A DNA stretch of 64,000 bases from Anaerococcus hydrogenalis DSM 7454. Lineage in GTDB: Bacteria > Bacillota > Clostridia > Tissierellales > Peptoniphilaceae. The translations under genes and the position numbers were made by a program. The notes beneath the pieces were generated by a model. The model was not told the DNA's origin, made no database searches, and was given only the letters and a program-made list of their open reading frames with translations. The stretch is taken from NCBI RefSeq assembly GCF_000173355.1, contig NZ_ABXA01000044.1:1-64000 (forward strand). Direction: 5' to 3'. Each line of letters opens with the position of its first letter. Position 1 is the first letter of the stretch. Shown in pieces: positions 8,650-16,540 of this stretch.

Positions 8650-8681
8650 AAATCAACAGGATTTTAATGTCCTGTTGATTT
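8650..8681 (+). repeat. Intercistronic hairpin between tnaA and the transporter
   Basis: A perfect 12-base stem, AAATCAACAGGA with TCCTGTTGATTT, around an eight-base loop. No T run follows, so it is more likely an mRNA stability or processing element, or a weak attenuator, than a full terminator. Confidence 0.65.
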
Positions 8682-8700
8682 ACTAATAAAGAGGTATATT

Positions 8701-10035
8701 ATGGACAATCAAATATCAAACAGAGATGGATTTAAGTCTAAGTGGGGATTTATACTAGCATGTATAGGATCTGCAGTGGGAATGGGAAATATTTGGAGAT
8801 TTCCAATTCTAGTTTCTCAATATGGTGGAATGACTTTTTTGATACCATATTTTATTTTTGTAGTATTAATTGCTAAAACTGGTGTAATAGCAGAAATGGC
8901 CTTGGGACGTTCTACAGAATCTGGAACAGTTAGGGCCTTTGGAAAGTGTACTGAGCTTAAATATGGCAAAAAAAGTATAGGTGAAAGTCTAGGAATAATA
9001 CCTGTTGGAGGATCATTAGCTTTGGCTATTGGTTATACTTGTGTTATGGCTTGGATATTTAAATATACTTTTATGGCTTTCACAGGTAGCTTAACTGCTA
9101 TGGAGCAAGATATGGACATAATTGGAAAAACCTTTTCCGATACTGCCATGGGGGCTCATTTTTGGATAGTCATTGCTATAGTAGTAAGTTTTACTATAAT
9201 GATACTTGGAGTATCCAATGGTATTGAAAAATCTAACAAAATTATGATGCCAGCCTTATTTGTTTTATTTATAGGACTTGCAATATATATTTACACAATA
9301 CCAGGATCATCAAAAGGTTATGAATATATTTTTACAGTCGATAAAGAACTTATAAAAAATCCTAAGGTTTGGATTTATGCTTTTGGACAAGCTTTCTTCT
9401 CCTTATCAGTAGCAGGATCTGGAACAGTAATTTATGGATCATACTTATCCAAAAAAGAAAATTTGATAAATTCAGCAAAAAATGTAGCTGTATTTGATAC
9501 AATAGCAGCTTTAATGGCAGCTTTTGTAATAATTCCGGCTATGGCGACATCTAATGCAGCACTTGATACTGGTGGCCCAGGACTTATGTTTATTCATTTA
9601 GTGCATGTAATGAATGGTATGCCAGGTGGTAGAATAGTTTCTATTATATTTTATGTTTGTATATTATTTGCAGGAATTAGTTCAATTATAAATTTATATG
9701 AATCATCAGTAGCCTACTTACAAGAAAAATTTAATTTTTCAAGAAAAAAATCAACTCTAATAATCCACGTCTTTGGATGTGTAGTTGCTATGCTAATCCA
9801 ACCTATAGTTTCAGAATGGATGGATGTAATTTCTATTTACATTTGCCCACTTGGAGCAGCTTTGGCAGCAATCATGTTTATTTGGGTTGCAGGTAAAGAA
9901 TTTGCATTAAAAGCTGTTAATGAAGGATCAGATAAGCCTGTAGGTAATTGGTTCTATCCTCTTACAAAATATGTTTATGTGGGAGCAGCTTTACTAGCCT
10001 TAATAGCTGGAGCAATATTAGGTGGAATTGGCTGA
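8701..10035 (+). CDS. tnaT: Sodium-dependent tryptophan transporter, NSS family (TnaT-like)
   Basis: A 444-residue neurotransmitter:sodium symporter family protein with about 11 membrane spans. The TM1 unwound region GSAVGMGNIWRFP, which coordinates sodium and substrate, is intact. Bacterial members carry amino acids. TnaT of Symbiobacterium imports tryptophan and is encoded beside tryptophanase, as here. It starts 65 bases after tnaA behind AAAGAGG and ends at a strong terminator. Import plus cleavage would supply pyruvate and ammonia and release indole. Tryptophan specificity is inferred from the neighbour. Confidence 0.85.
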   Translation: MDNQISNRDGFKSKWGFILACIGSAVGMGNIWRFPILVSQYGGMTFLIPYFIFVVLIAKTGVIAEMALGRSTESGTVRAFGKCTELKYGKKSIGESLGIIPVGGSLALAIGYTCVMAWIFKYTFMAFTGSLTAMEQDMDIIGKTFSDTAMGAHFWIVIAIVVSFTIMILGVSNGIEKSNKIMMPALFVLFIGLAIYIYTIPGSSKGYEYIFTVDKELIKNPKVWIYAFGQAFFSLSVAGSGTVIYGSYLSKKENLINSAKNVAVFDTIAALMAAFVIIPAMATSNAALDTGGPGLMFIHLVHVMNGMPGGRIVSIIFYVCILFAGISSIINLYESSVAYLQEKFNFSRKKSTLIIHVFGCVVAMLIQPIVSEWMDVISIYICPLGAALAAIMFIWVAGKEFALKAVNEGSDKPVGNWFYPLTKYVYVGAALLALIAGAILGGIG

Positions 10036-10105
10036 TAATTTAAAATAATTATTAAAAATTATAACACTAAGTGCTAATATGTGTAAGAGAAAAATTATTT
10101 AATAT

Positions 10106-10153
10106 ATGTACCAAGCTAAACTTTGATTTAAGTGAGGCTTGGTACATTTTTTT
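10106..10153 (+). terminator. Terminator of the tna operon
   Basis: An 11-base stem ATGTACCAAGC/GCTTGGTACAT followed by seven T. Confidence 0.92.
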
Positions 10154-10172
10154 AATAAATTTTAAAAAAAAC

Positions 10173-10538
10173 TTCTGATTATTTTATCAGAAGCCAGAGC
10201 GCAGACAAACCCTCAAGCACAAATATCTAACTCCAAAAATTGATGATTTCTAAATTTAAAATTCTAAAATCGCAAACTCGCTAACGAGAGAACAGATAAA
10301 TAGCTTAAAATTGTGCCAGTGGCACGATTTTAATATTTATCCCTCGGAGTAAACCGAAGAATTTAAATTTAATTGAATTTAATTTATTTAATAAATAGTC
10401 ATAGCTTTAAAATTTAGAGTGCGATTTTTTACGAATTTTCAAATTTGAAATCAAATCAATTTTTTCCGTATGATATTCTTAGCATGAGGATTTGTATACT
10501 TTGTCAACAGTCTGAATTCTGATTATTTTATCAGAAGC
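10173..10538. repeat. Short MITE-like repeat element, copy 2
   Basis: An identical 22-base direct repeat (10173-10194 and 10517-10538), itself a hairpin of TTCTGAT/ATCAGAAG type, flanks a body that begins CCAGAGCGCAGACAAA (10194-10209) and ends TTTGTCAACAGTCTG (10500-10514). Read on the minus strand these ends match the two ends of the element at 359-532. The inner sequence differs from copy 1 and contains no convincing gene. This element fills most of the gap of about 550 bases between tnaT and the next gene. Confidence 0.55.
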
Positions 10539-10584
10539 TTAAATTTTATAAATTATCAAAGATATATTTTTATGATATGTGTAC

Positions 10585-11391
10585 TTATTTAAGTAGGTAG
10601 TTTTCTAGATAGTAAGCTATACCATCTTCATCATTAGATTTTGTTACAAAGTCAGCCTTTTCTTTTATTTTTTCACTGGCATTTCCCATAGCAACAGAAA
10701 AAGCTCCTATATCAAACATAGAATAATCATTTTCTTCATCACCAAAAGCTATTATATTTTCTTTATCTATATTATAATATTTGGCAATTTCTAGTAGGGA
10801 AGAGCCTTTTGAAAATCCTCTTGGCATAAATTCCACATAGTTTTCAGTTGTCCTTACTACTGTATATTTATTTTCAAATTCTTTTTGAACAATAGGGTAT
10901 ACTTGGTCAATTTTATCCTTACTTGCTCCTATTATCATATTATTTGCCAAAAAATCTATGCCATTTCTCATATTTTTATCGATAAGGTAACCTATTTTTA
11001 ACCTTTTTGTTGTATCAATCAAAGATTTATTGTTCTTATCGTCAGAATATACTTTTCCGTCTTTAAAAGTAAATATTTCAACGTCCAAATTTTTAACAAA
11101 GCTTATTATTTCATTTGATTGATCAATTTTAAAGGTATGGTTAAATAAGACTTGGCCTGTGGCAAAGTTTGTAACCCTACATCCATTATAGTTTGATAAA
11201 AGTCCATTATACTTATCAAATTGAAGCTCTTCTGCCAAATCTTTTACCCCTTCAACATCCCTTCCTGAGGCTATAACAAGTATGTGTCCTTCTTTTTGGC
11301 ATTTTAAAAGGGTATTTTTGGTTTTTTCTGTAATTACATGTTTTGAATTAACCAGGGTACCATCAACGTCTAGAGCGATTATTTTTTTCAT
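10585..11391 (-). CDS. Cof-type HAD-superfamily phosphatase
   Basis: A 268-residue HAD IIB (Cof/YidA) phosphatase. Motif I is DVDGT (D8 nucleophile, D10 acid), an ASGRD block follows, and motif IV is GDEENDYSMF. Such enzymes dephosphorylate sugar phosphates or flavin/PLP phosphates in the cytoplasm. It lies downstream of the xylulokinase-like gene on the same strand but behind a hairpin terminator, so it may be only partly co-transcribed. A related copy lies at 37099-37917; both end in nearly the same DEDGIAYYLE sequence. The substrate is unknown. Confidence 0.88.
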   Translation of the reverse strand: MKKIIALDVDGTLVNSKHVITEKTKNTLLKCQKEGHILVIASGRDVEGVKDLAEELQFDKYNGLLSNYNGCRVTNFATGQVLFNHTFKIDQSNEIISFVKNLDVEIFTFKDGKVYSDDKNNKSLIDTTKRLKIGYLIDKNMRNGIDFLANNMIIGASKDKIDQVYPIVQKEFENKYTVVRTTENYVEFMPRGFSKGSSLLEIAKYYNIDKENIIAFGDEENDYSMFDIGAFSVAMGNASEKIKEKADFVTKSNDEDGIAYYLENYLLK

Positions 11392-11407
11392 ATTTCTCCT
11401 CTTTTAT

Positions 11408-11450
11408 AAAAAAGCTTCTGATTAAACATTTGTTAATTAGAAGCTTTTTT
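11408..11450 (-). terminator. Terminator after the xylulokinase-like gene, bidirectional
   Basis: A long stem AAAAAAGCTTCTGATTAA/TTAATTAGAAGCTTTTTT gives T runs on both strands. It sits seven bases after the stop of the minus-strand kinase gene. Confidence 0.85.
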
Positions 11451-11456
11451 TATTTT

Positions 11457-12962
11457 TTATAGGTGAAGAATTGAAGCGTAAGATTCTTTTAATGCTGGGT
11501 AAAGTTTCCTAAATTCTTCATAATATTTCTTATATATTTCTACATTTTCTTTATTTGGGGTATAGACATAATCTTTCATTTTTAAAATATGGTCAGATGC
11601 TTCTACCAAGTCTTTATATTGACCGTAACCTACCATACCAAGCATGGCAGCTCCCAAAGCTGCACTATTTTCTGAGTTCATATCTGGAAGGGCAACTGGT
11701 AGGTCATAAACATCAGCTAAAAGTTGTCTCCAAAATTCACTTTTTGAACCACCACCACACATATGGATTATATCAATTGGTGTTCCAGTATTTTCTATAC
11801 CATTTTTTATATCATTTAAGGCATAGCTTATTCCTTCAAAGACAGCTCTAGTCATATCTTTTTTGGTATTTAATGTAGACAATCCAACAAAAGATCCCCT
11901 ACATTCAAGGTTAAAGTGAGGTGATTGTTCTCCATTTAGGTAAGGTAGGAAAATTAAATTTTCACTTCCAGGTTTTGTAGATTCTAAATCTTTATTGATT
12001 TCTAAATAATCTTTATCATCTGGATAATAAGTATTTCTCCACCATTTTAAAGATCCACCTGCTGAGTTTACACTTCCCATATAATGCCAAGTATTAGGCA
12101 TGGTCATACAAAAACAGTAAACACTCCTGTTTTTATCTAAAATTGGTTTTTCTGAAAATGAAAATACAGTTCCGGAAGTTCCTATAGTTGTTAGAGTTCT
12201 TCCAGGTTTTACAACACCAACTCCAATAGCTGCAGCTGCGTTATCACTAGCTCCTCCAACAACAATTGTTTCATGGCTTAGGCCCAACTCATCAGCCAAA
12301 TTTTTTTCGACATAACCAGTAATTTCATGTGATTCATAAACTTTTGGAAGTCTTGATTTATCAATTTCCATCAAATCTAAAATTTCATCAGCCCATTTTC
12401 TATTTACAACATCTAGTAATTGGGTTGCAGATGCATCAGAAACTTCTGTAGCATAATTTCCTGTTAGTCTGTACCTTACATAATCTTTTGGAAGTAAGAG
12501 CATTTCTGCTTTTTCAAAAATCTCAGGCTCATTATCTTTAACCCATTGGATTTTTGCAGCAGTAAGACCAGGCCTTGCTGGGGTTAGGCTATATTTTTCA
12601 AATAATTCATCACTTACAATTTCTCTTACATGTTCACAGGCCTTGCTTGTTCTACCGTCATTCCATAGGATAGCCCTTCTTAGAGGGTCGCCATTTTTAT
12701 CAAGTAAAATTAATCCCATCATTTGACCAGACAAGCCAATAGCTTTGACATCGTTTTTATCAATATCGACCCTGTTCATAATATAAGAAATATTTCTTTT
12801 AACAGCCTTAAACCAGTCTTCAGGTTCTTGTTCTGACCAACCATTATGAGGTTGGTAATGAGGGTATTCTTGTTCAGCAACGGCAATTTCTTTACCATTG
12901 GAATCAAATAAAACTGTTTTTAAAGATCCGGTTCCAAGATCTAATCCGAAGTAGTAATTCAT
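11457..12962 (-). CDS. FGGY-family carbohydrate kinase, xylulokinase-like
   Basis: A 501-residue FGGY kinase. The N-terminal ATP loop is LDLGTGSLKTVLFD and the substrate-lobe motif is GLSGQMMGLILLD followed by ILWNDGRT. The C-terminal signature GGGSKSEFWRQLLADVYDLPV leads to a Gly-rich ATP site (NSAALGAAMLG). Overall it is closest to D-xylulose kinases (XylB). It shares a leftward transcription unit with a GpsA-like dehydrogenase (22-base gap) and lies opposite the RuBisCO-like operon, so the real substrate may be another ketose or polyol. It is probably controlled by the DeoR-type regulator, which has operators upstream of this unit. Confidence 0.85.
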   Translation of the reverse strand: MNYYFGLDLGTGSLKTVLFDSNGKEIAVAEQEYPHYQPHNGWSEQEPEDWFKAVKRNISYIMNRVDIDKNDVKAIGLSGQMMGLILLDKNGDPLRRAILWNDGRTSKACEHVREIVSDELFEKYSLTPARPGLTAAKIQWVKDNEPEIFEKAEMLLLPKDYVRYRLTGNYATEVSDASATQLLDVVNRKWADEILDLMEIDKSRLPKVYESHEITGYVEKNLADELGLSHETIVVGGASDNAAAAIGVGVVKPGRTLTTIGTSGTVFSFSEKPILDKNRSVYCFCMTMPNTWHYMGSVNSAGGSLKWWRNTYYPDDKDYLEINKDLESTKPGSENLIFLPYLNGEQSPHFNLECRGSFVGLSTLNTKKDMTRAVFEGISYALNDIKNGIENTGTPIDIIHMCGGGSKSEFWRQLLADVYDLPVALPDMNSENSAALGAAMLGMVGYGQYKDLVEASDHILKMKDYVYTPNKENVEIYKKYYEEFRKLYPALKESYASILHL

Positions 12963-12984
12963 AATATCCTCTTTCTCTTAAAAT

Positions 12985-14034
12985 TTATTTATTTTTATAA
13001 TCATCGATTATTTCAAAATCTTTCCAAGGTACATTTAACTTAGCATCTTTATTTAATAATTCATCTACATGCATTAGCAAAGGGAAGTCCTTTTGATCTA
13101 AAATATTTTTCTTGCTAAGTTTTCTAACGGCATCAGCAGTTCTTGTTGCTATAACAATAGCCTCTAGGGTTTCTCCCTTAAGTTCCTTTTTAACTTCTTC
13201 TATACTAAGGCCCTTTCCTAATAAAAGACCGACAGTCCTACTTCTACCTGCTTGAACTGTTACATATAAATCTCCAACTGCATACATGATATTTTTTAAA
13301 TCACAATTCATAAATTCTAACAATTCAAACATCTCCTTAGTAGATTGTTGGAATAGGGTAGAAATTCCATTTATAAATTTGATTCCATCATCTCTTTTTT
13401 CAGCCATTCCCATACCAATAGCAGTTGCTAGGGCATAGCCGTTTTTAAGGGCAACAGCAGCCTCAAGGCCAACAACATCAGTTGTAAGATTTATAATATA
13501 GTAAGGAGTTTCAAAAATTGACTTAATCCATTTTAATTTTTCTACATCAACTCCACAAAAAGCTACAAAAGTCTCTTCCTTATCAGTAAGACCTCTAGCA
13601 GTACAAGGACCACCTATAGCATAGATATCTCTGTCATTATCATATTCTCTTTTCCAATAATCAGGATAAACTGTCAAATTTCCGTCATCTTCATTGATCA
13701 TTCCTTTGGTAACAGAAAGAATTTCAATATCTTTAGGAATTTTTGGTAAAATTTCTTTTCCGAACCAGTCAACTCCAAAACTTGATACACCACAAACAAC
13801 AAGATCAGTTCCTGGTAGGGCATGGTCAAGCTCTTCGATTTTATAAAATTTTAACTTATCAGTTTTTGGCAAATCTCTCATCAAAGTTTTGTGATGATTA
13901 TTTTCTCTTAAGCCATCAATAATTTCACCATCAAGAGGGCTACCAACCAACCTAACTTCGTGACCATTATCTAATAGAGGGATGCTCAAAGATGATCCCA
14001 TTTGTCCTGAACCTATAACAGTAATAACACTCAT
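12985..14034 (-). CDS. GpsA-like NAD(P)-dependent polyol-phosphate dehydrogenase
   Basis: A 349-residue protein of the glycerol-3-phosphate dehydrogenase family. It begins with a Rossmann loop VIGSGQMGSSL and has the catalytic-lysine region AALKN in VGLEAAVALKNGYAL. The usual GPSFA motif reads GPCTARGLTDKEE, a clear divergence from housekeeping GpsA. It is first in a unit with a xylulokinase-like kinase, behind its own promoter and two operators. A phosphopolyol other than glycerol 3-phosphate is therefore plausible (inference). The start at 14034 is chosen because AAAGGAG sits just upstream; a start nine codons earlier is possible. Confidence 0.8.
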   Translation of the reverse strand: MSVITVIGSGQMGSSLSIPLLDNGHEVRLVGSPLDGEIIDGLRENNHHKTLMRDLPKTDKLKFYKIEELDHALPGTDLVVCGVSSFGVDWFGKEILPKIPKDIEILSVTKGMINEDDGNLTVYPDYWKREYDNDRDIYAIGGPCTARGLTDKEETFVAFCGVDVEKLKWIKSIFETPYYIINLTTDVVGLEAAVALKNGYALATAIGMGMAEKRDDGIKFINGISTLFQQSTKEMFELLEFMNCDLKNIMYAVGDLYVTVQAGRSRTVGLLLGKGLSIEEVKKELKGETLEAIVIATRTADAVRKLSKKNILDQKDFPLLMHVDELLNKDAKLNVPWKDFEIIDDYKNK

Positions 14035-14112
14035 ATAATCTCCTTTAATAAACGTTTTCAAAATAAATTTAGCTTAAATATTTAATAAAAAATTAAATAT
14101 TAAATCATTTAT

Positions 14113-14141
14113 AATATATCACCATAAATTAGAAGTGTCAA
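14113..14141 (-). promoter_or_regulatory. Promoter of the GpsA-like/xylulokinase unit
   Basis: On the minus strand, TTGACA (14141-14136) and TATATT (14118-14113) are separated by 17 bases, about 80 bases before the start codon. Confidence 0.8.
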
Positions 14142-14150
14142 TCAAAATAA

Positions 14151-14181
14151 ATCAATTGATATAAAATTATTATCATTTGAT
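14151..14181. promoter_or_regulatory. Pair of putative DeoR operators upstream of the leftward promoter
   Basis: ATCAATTGAT (14151-14160) and ATCATTTGAT (14172-14181), centres 21 bases apart (two helical turns), lie just upstream of the minus-strand -35 box. They match the sites on the other side of the deoR-type gene. Confidence 0.65.
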
Positions 14182-14243
14182 TAAATAAAATAAATTTAAA
14201 AGCCCTATAATTAAAATAGTACTCAATAGTTTGTGTGAATAAT

Positions 14244-15004
14244 TTATAATATTTCTATATTTTTAGAGATAAACTTCTCTCTAACCTTCTCATCAAGTTT
14301 GTCATCACTTATAATAATATCGACATCATTAGTTTGGCAAATTGTAGAAGTAGAAGTTGATCCAAACTTAGAGCTATCAATTAGGGCTATATTTCTTCTG
14401 CTTTTATTTAATATCTGATTTTTTAACCTTACTTCATAAATATTAAAATCAGTCAAAGTCCTAGTATCTATTCCTCTAGAGGAGAAGAAGAAAGTACTTA
14501 TATTAACTTCATTTAAAAGTTCATTATTAAAACTTCCCTCAGTAGTAAAAGTTTCATTAGAAAGCATGCCACCAATCAAGATAGTAGTAATTAATGGGTT
14601 ATTATTAATAGCTTCAGCAACCATCAAACCATTAGTTATAACAGTAAGTCTAAGCTTAGTTTTTGCAATTAATTTTGCAAGCTCATAACAAGTTGTAGAA
14701 CCGTCAAGGGCGATGCTTTGATCATCTTCTATGTATTTAATAGCCTTGGATGCAATTAATTTTTTCTCATTTATCTCTTCGCTTAATCTATTTTCAAAAA
14801 AACAAATTTGGAATCAGCAACATCGTCTATCTTAGCTGCTCCACCATGAATTCTTTTTATATCGCCAGCCCTATTTAAATCATTTAAATCACTTCTAATA
14901 GTTGATTCGGCATGGCCTAAAGAATCAGAAAGATATTTAACTGATACATTTTTTTTATCATTTACTATTTTTTTTATTAATTCTAATCTTTTTTCTTTTA
15001 TCAT
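14244..15004 (-). pseudogene. DeoR-family transcriptional regulator, frameshifted at a T run
   Basis: The two fragments join into one DeoR-type repressor of about 253 residues. The N-terminal HTH (KEKRLELIKKI, VKYLSDSLGHAESTIRSDL, RIHGGA) is complete. The sugar-phosphate effector domain has the ALDGSSTT loop and the GGML and DSSKFG motifs. The break is in a seven-base run (14796-14802, T on the coding strand); eight T restore FENRLSEEIN. Such repressors release DNA when bound to a phosphorylated intermediate. It stands between the two units it probably controls. A further ATCAAATGAT lies at 15062, in front of its own start. Given similar breaks elsewhere, the shift is likely an error. Confidence 0.85.
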
Positions 15005-15061
15005 TTAATCACCTTTTTCAAAATAATAATATCATAAAATATCACTTTTAGCAATTTTTAA

Positions 15062-15071
15062 ATCAAATGAT
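15062..15071. promoter_or_regulatory. Putative DeoR operator in front of the regulator gene
   Basis: ATCAAATGAT, the third copy of the palindrome, lies 58 bases upstream of the regulator start codon and suggests self-control. Confidence 0.6.
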
Positions 15072-15139
15072 ATTAAAAAATATTAAATTGATGAAAAAAT
15101 GATTAAAATGAAAAAAAATTATTATTTATTTAACAATTA

Positions 15140-15193
15140 TTGACTTTTAAAAAATCATATGATATATTCAAAGCAGATAATAAATCAAATGAT
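15140..15193 (+). promoter_or_regulatory. Promoter with two overlapping operators for the RuBisCO-like operon
   Basis: TTGACT (15140-15145), a 17-base spacer and TATATT (15163-15168) form a strong promoter. ATCATATGAT (15154-15163) covers the spacer and the first base of the -10 box, and ATCAAATGAT (15184-15193) lies just after the expected start point. This is a classic repressor layout. AAGGGGG precedes the first gene. Confidence 0.8.
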
Positions 15194-15250
15194 TAAATAC
15201 GACGCATAATGATTGTGATTCGATTTGAAATCACAATTAAGGGGGATTAA

Positions 15251-16531
15251 ATGAGTAATATTATTTATGAATTATTTGAAAATATTAATAATTCTGACTA
15301 CATAGTTGCAAGTTATTATCTTAGACTTGAGAAAAACGTTGACCCGTATGAAAAAGCAAAAAGTTTTGCTATAGGTCAATCATTAGGTACTTGGGTTAAG
15401 GTACCAGGTATAACTGATGAAATGAGAAAAAAATATATGGGAAAAATTGTAAACATAGTAGAAGTTCCTGCTTCTGATCTTGTAGATGATTCCATTTTAG
15501 AATATAGGGATTACATATTTTCTATAGCATATCCTTTTGATAATTTTGGACCAAAATTTCCAATGATTATGACAACTCTTTTAGGAAATGATGCTTCGAC
15601 ATCAACCCAAGCTAAGCTTATAGATATTTATATGCCAAAGAAATTTACAGATATGTTTGATGGTCCTAATTTTGGTATAGAGGGCTTAAGAGAAGTTAGC
15701 GGAGTAAAAGATCGTCCTATCTTATTAAATATGATTAAGCCATGTTTAGGATTTAAGGCAGAAGCTGGGGCAGAAATTTTTTACCAAACTGCTCTTGGTG
15801 GAGTTGATTTAATTAAAGATGATGAACTTTTGGCAAATCCTTCTTATTGTACATTGGAAGATAGGTTGGATAAATACATAGAAGCTTCTAACAGGGCTTA
15901 TGAAGAAACTGGCAAGAAAACCTTATATGTACCAAATATAACAGACCATGTTGATAAAATTTTAGATAATGCAAAGATGGCTGTTGATAAGGGTGCTAAA
16001 CTTGTAATGTTAAACTTTGCATCTGTTGGAATAGATGTTTTACAATATTTAACAAAAAATATAGATGTTCCAGTTATAGCCCACTACGCATCTGCTGGTC
16101 CTTACTATGAAAGTGCATTTTCAGGAATTGCCTCAAACCTATTTTTAGGAAAATTTGCAAGGATGGCAGGGGCTGATGTGGTTATGATAAATACACCATA
16201 TGGTGGATACCCACTCAAAAAGAGTAGGTACTTAAGAGCAGCTCACGAATTAATGCTTGATCATCCATCTTATAAAAAAACAATGCCATGTTGTGGTGGA
16301 GGAGTAAATCCTGGAATTGTTCCAACTTATATTAAACAATTAGGAAAAGATATAATGTTGGCAGCTGGTGGAGCTGTACAAGGTCATCCAGATGGGGCAG
16401 AATCTGGAGTAAAGGCAATGATTCAATCTATTGAATCAGCATGCCAAGGAATTGACCTAAATGAGGCTAGAAAAAATCATAAAGAATTGGATAAGGCTTT
16501 AGAAATTTGGGGAATTGATGATAGGTTATAG
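15251..16531 (+). CDS. RuBisCO-like protein (form IV type)
   Basis: A 426-residue homologue of the RuBisCO large subunit. Read against the plant enzyme, it keeps K175 (K163 in IKPCLGF), the carbamylated metal-site lysine and its acids (K189, D191, E192 in IKDDE), T65/W66 (T47, W48), N123 (N113), H294 (H278) and the phosphate-binding GG pairs (G349/G350, AGGAVQGHP). It loses E60 (Gly), K177 (C165), R295 (Tyr), H327 (Asn) and S379 (Cys). It should bind a metal and enolise a sugar phosphate but not fix CO2. Known relatives isomerise, decarboxylate or transcarboxylate sugar-phosphate derivatives. It leads a polyol-type operon. The substrate is unknown. Confidence 0.88.
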   Translation: MSNIIYELFENINNSDYIVASYYLRLEKNVDPYEKAKSFAIGQSLGTWVKVPGITDEMRKKYMGKIVNIVEVPASDLVDDSILEYRDYIFSIAYPFDNFGPKFPMIMTTLLGNDASTSTQAKLIDIYMPKKFTDMFDGPNFGIEGLREVSGVKDRPILLNMIKPCLGFKAEAGAEIFYQTALGGVDLIKDDELLANPSYCTLEDRLDKYIEASNRAYEETGKKTLYVPNITDHVDKILDNAKMAVDKGAKLVMLNFASVGIDVLQYLTKNIDVPVIAHYASAGPYYESAFSGIASNLFLGKFARMAGADVVMINTPYGGYPLKKSRYLRAAHELMLDHPSYKKTMPCCGGGVNPGIVPTYIKQLGKDIMLAAGGAVQGHPDGAESGVKAMIQSIESACQGIDLNEARKNHKELDKALEIWGIDDRL

Positions 16532-16540
16532 GAGTAAAAA

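Noticed and set aside
10195-10514. A gene inside the 10.2-10.5 kb repeat element
   Set aside because: All frames are closed by frequent stops; no start with ribosome site and no protein motif.
15251-16531. True CO2-fixing RuBisCO
   Set aside because: E60, K177, H327 and S379 equivalents are missing and no phosphoribulokinase or small subunit gene is seen; the context is polyol breakdown.
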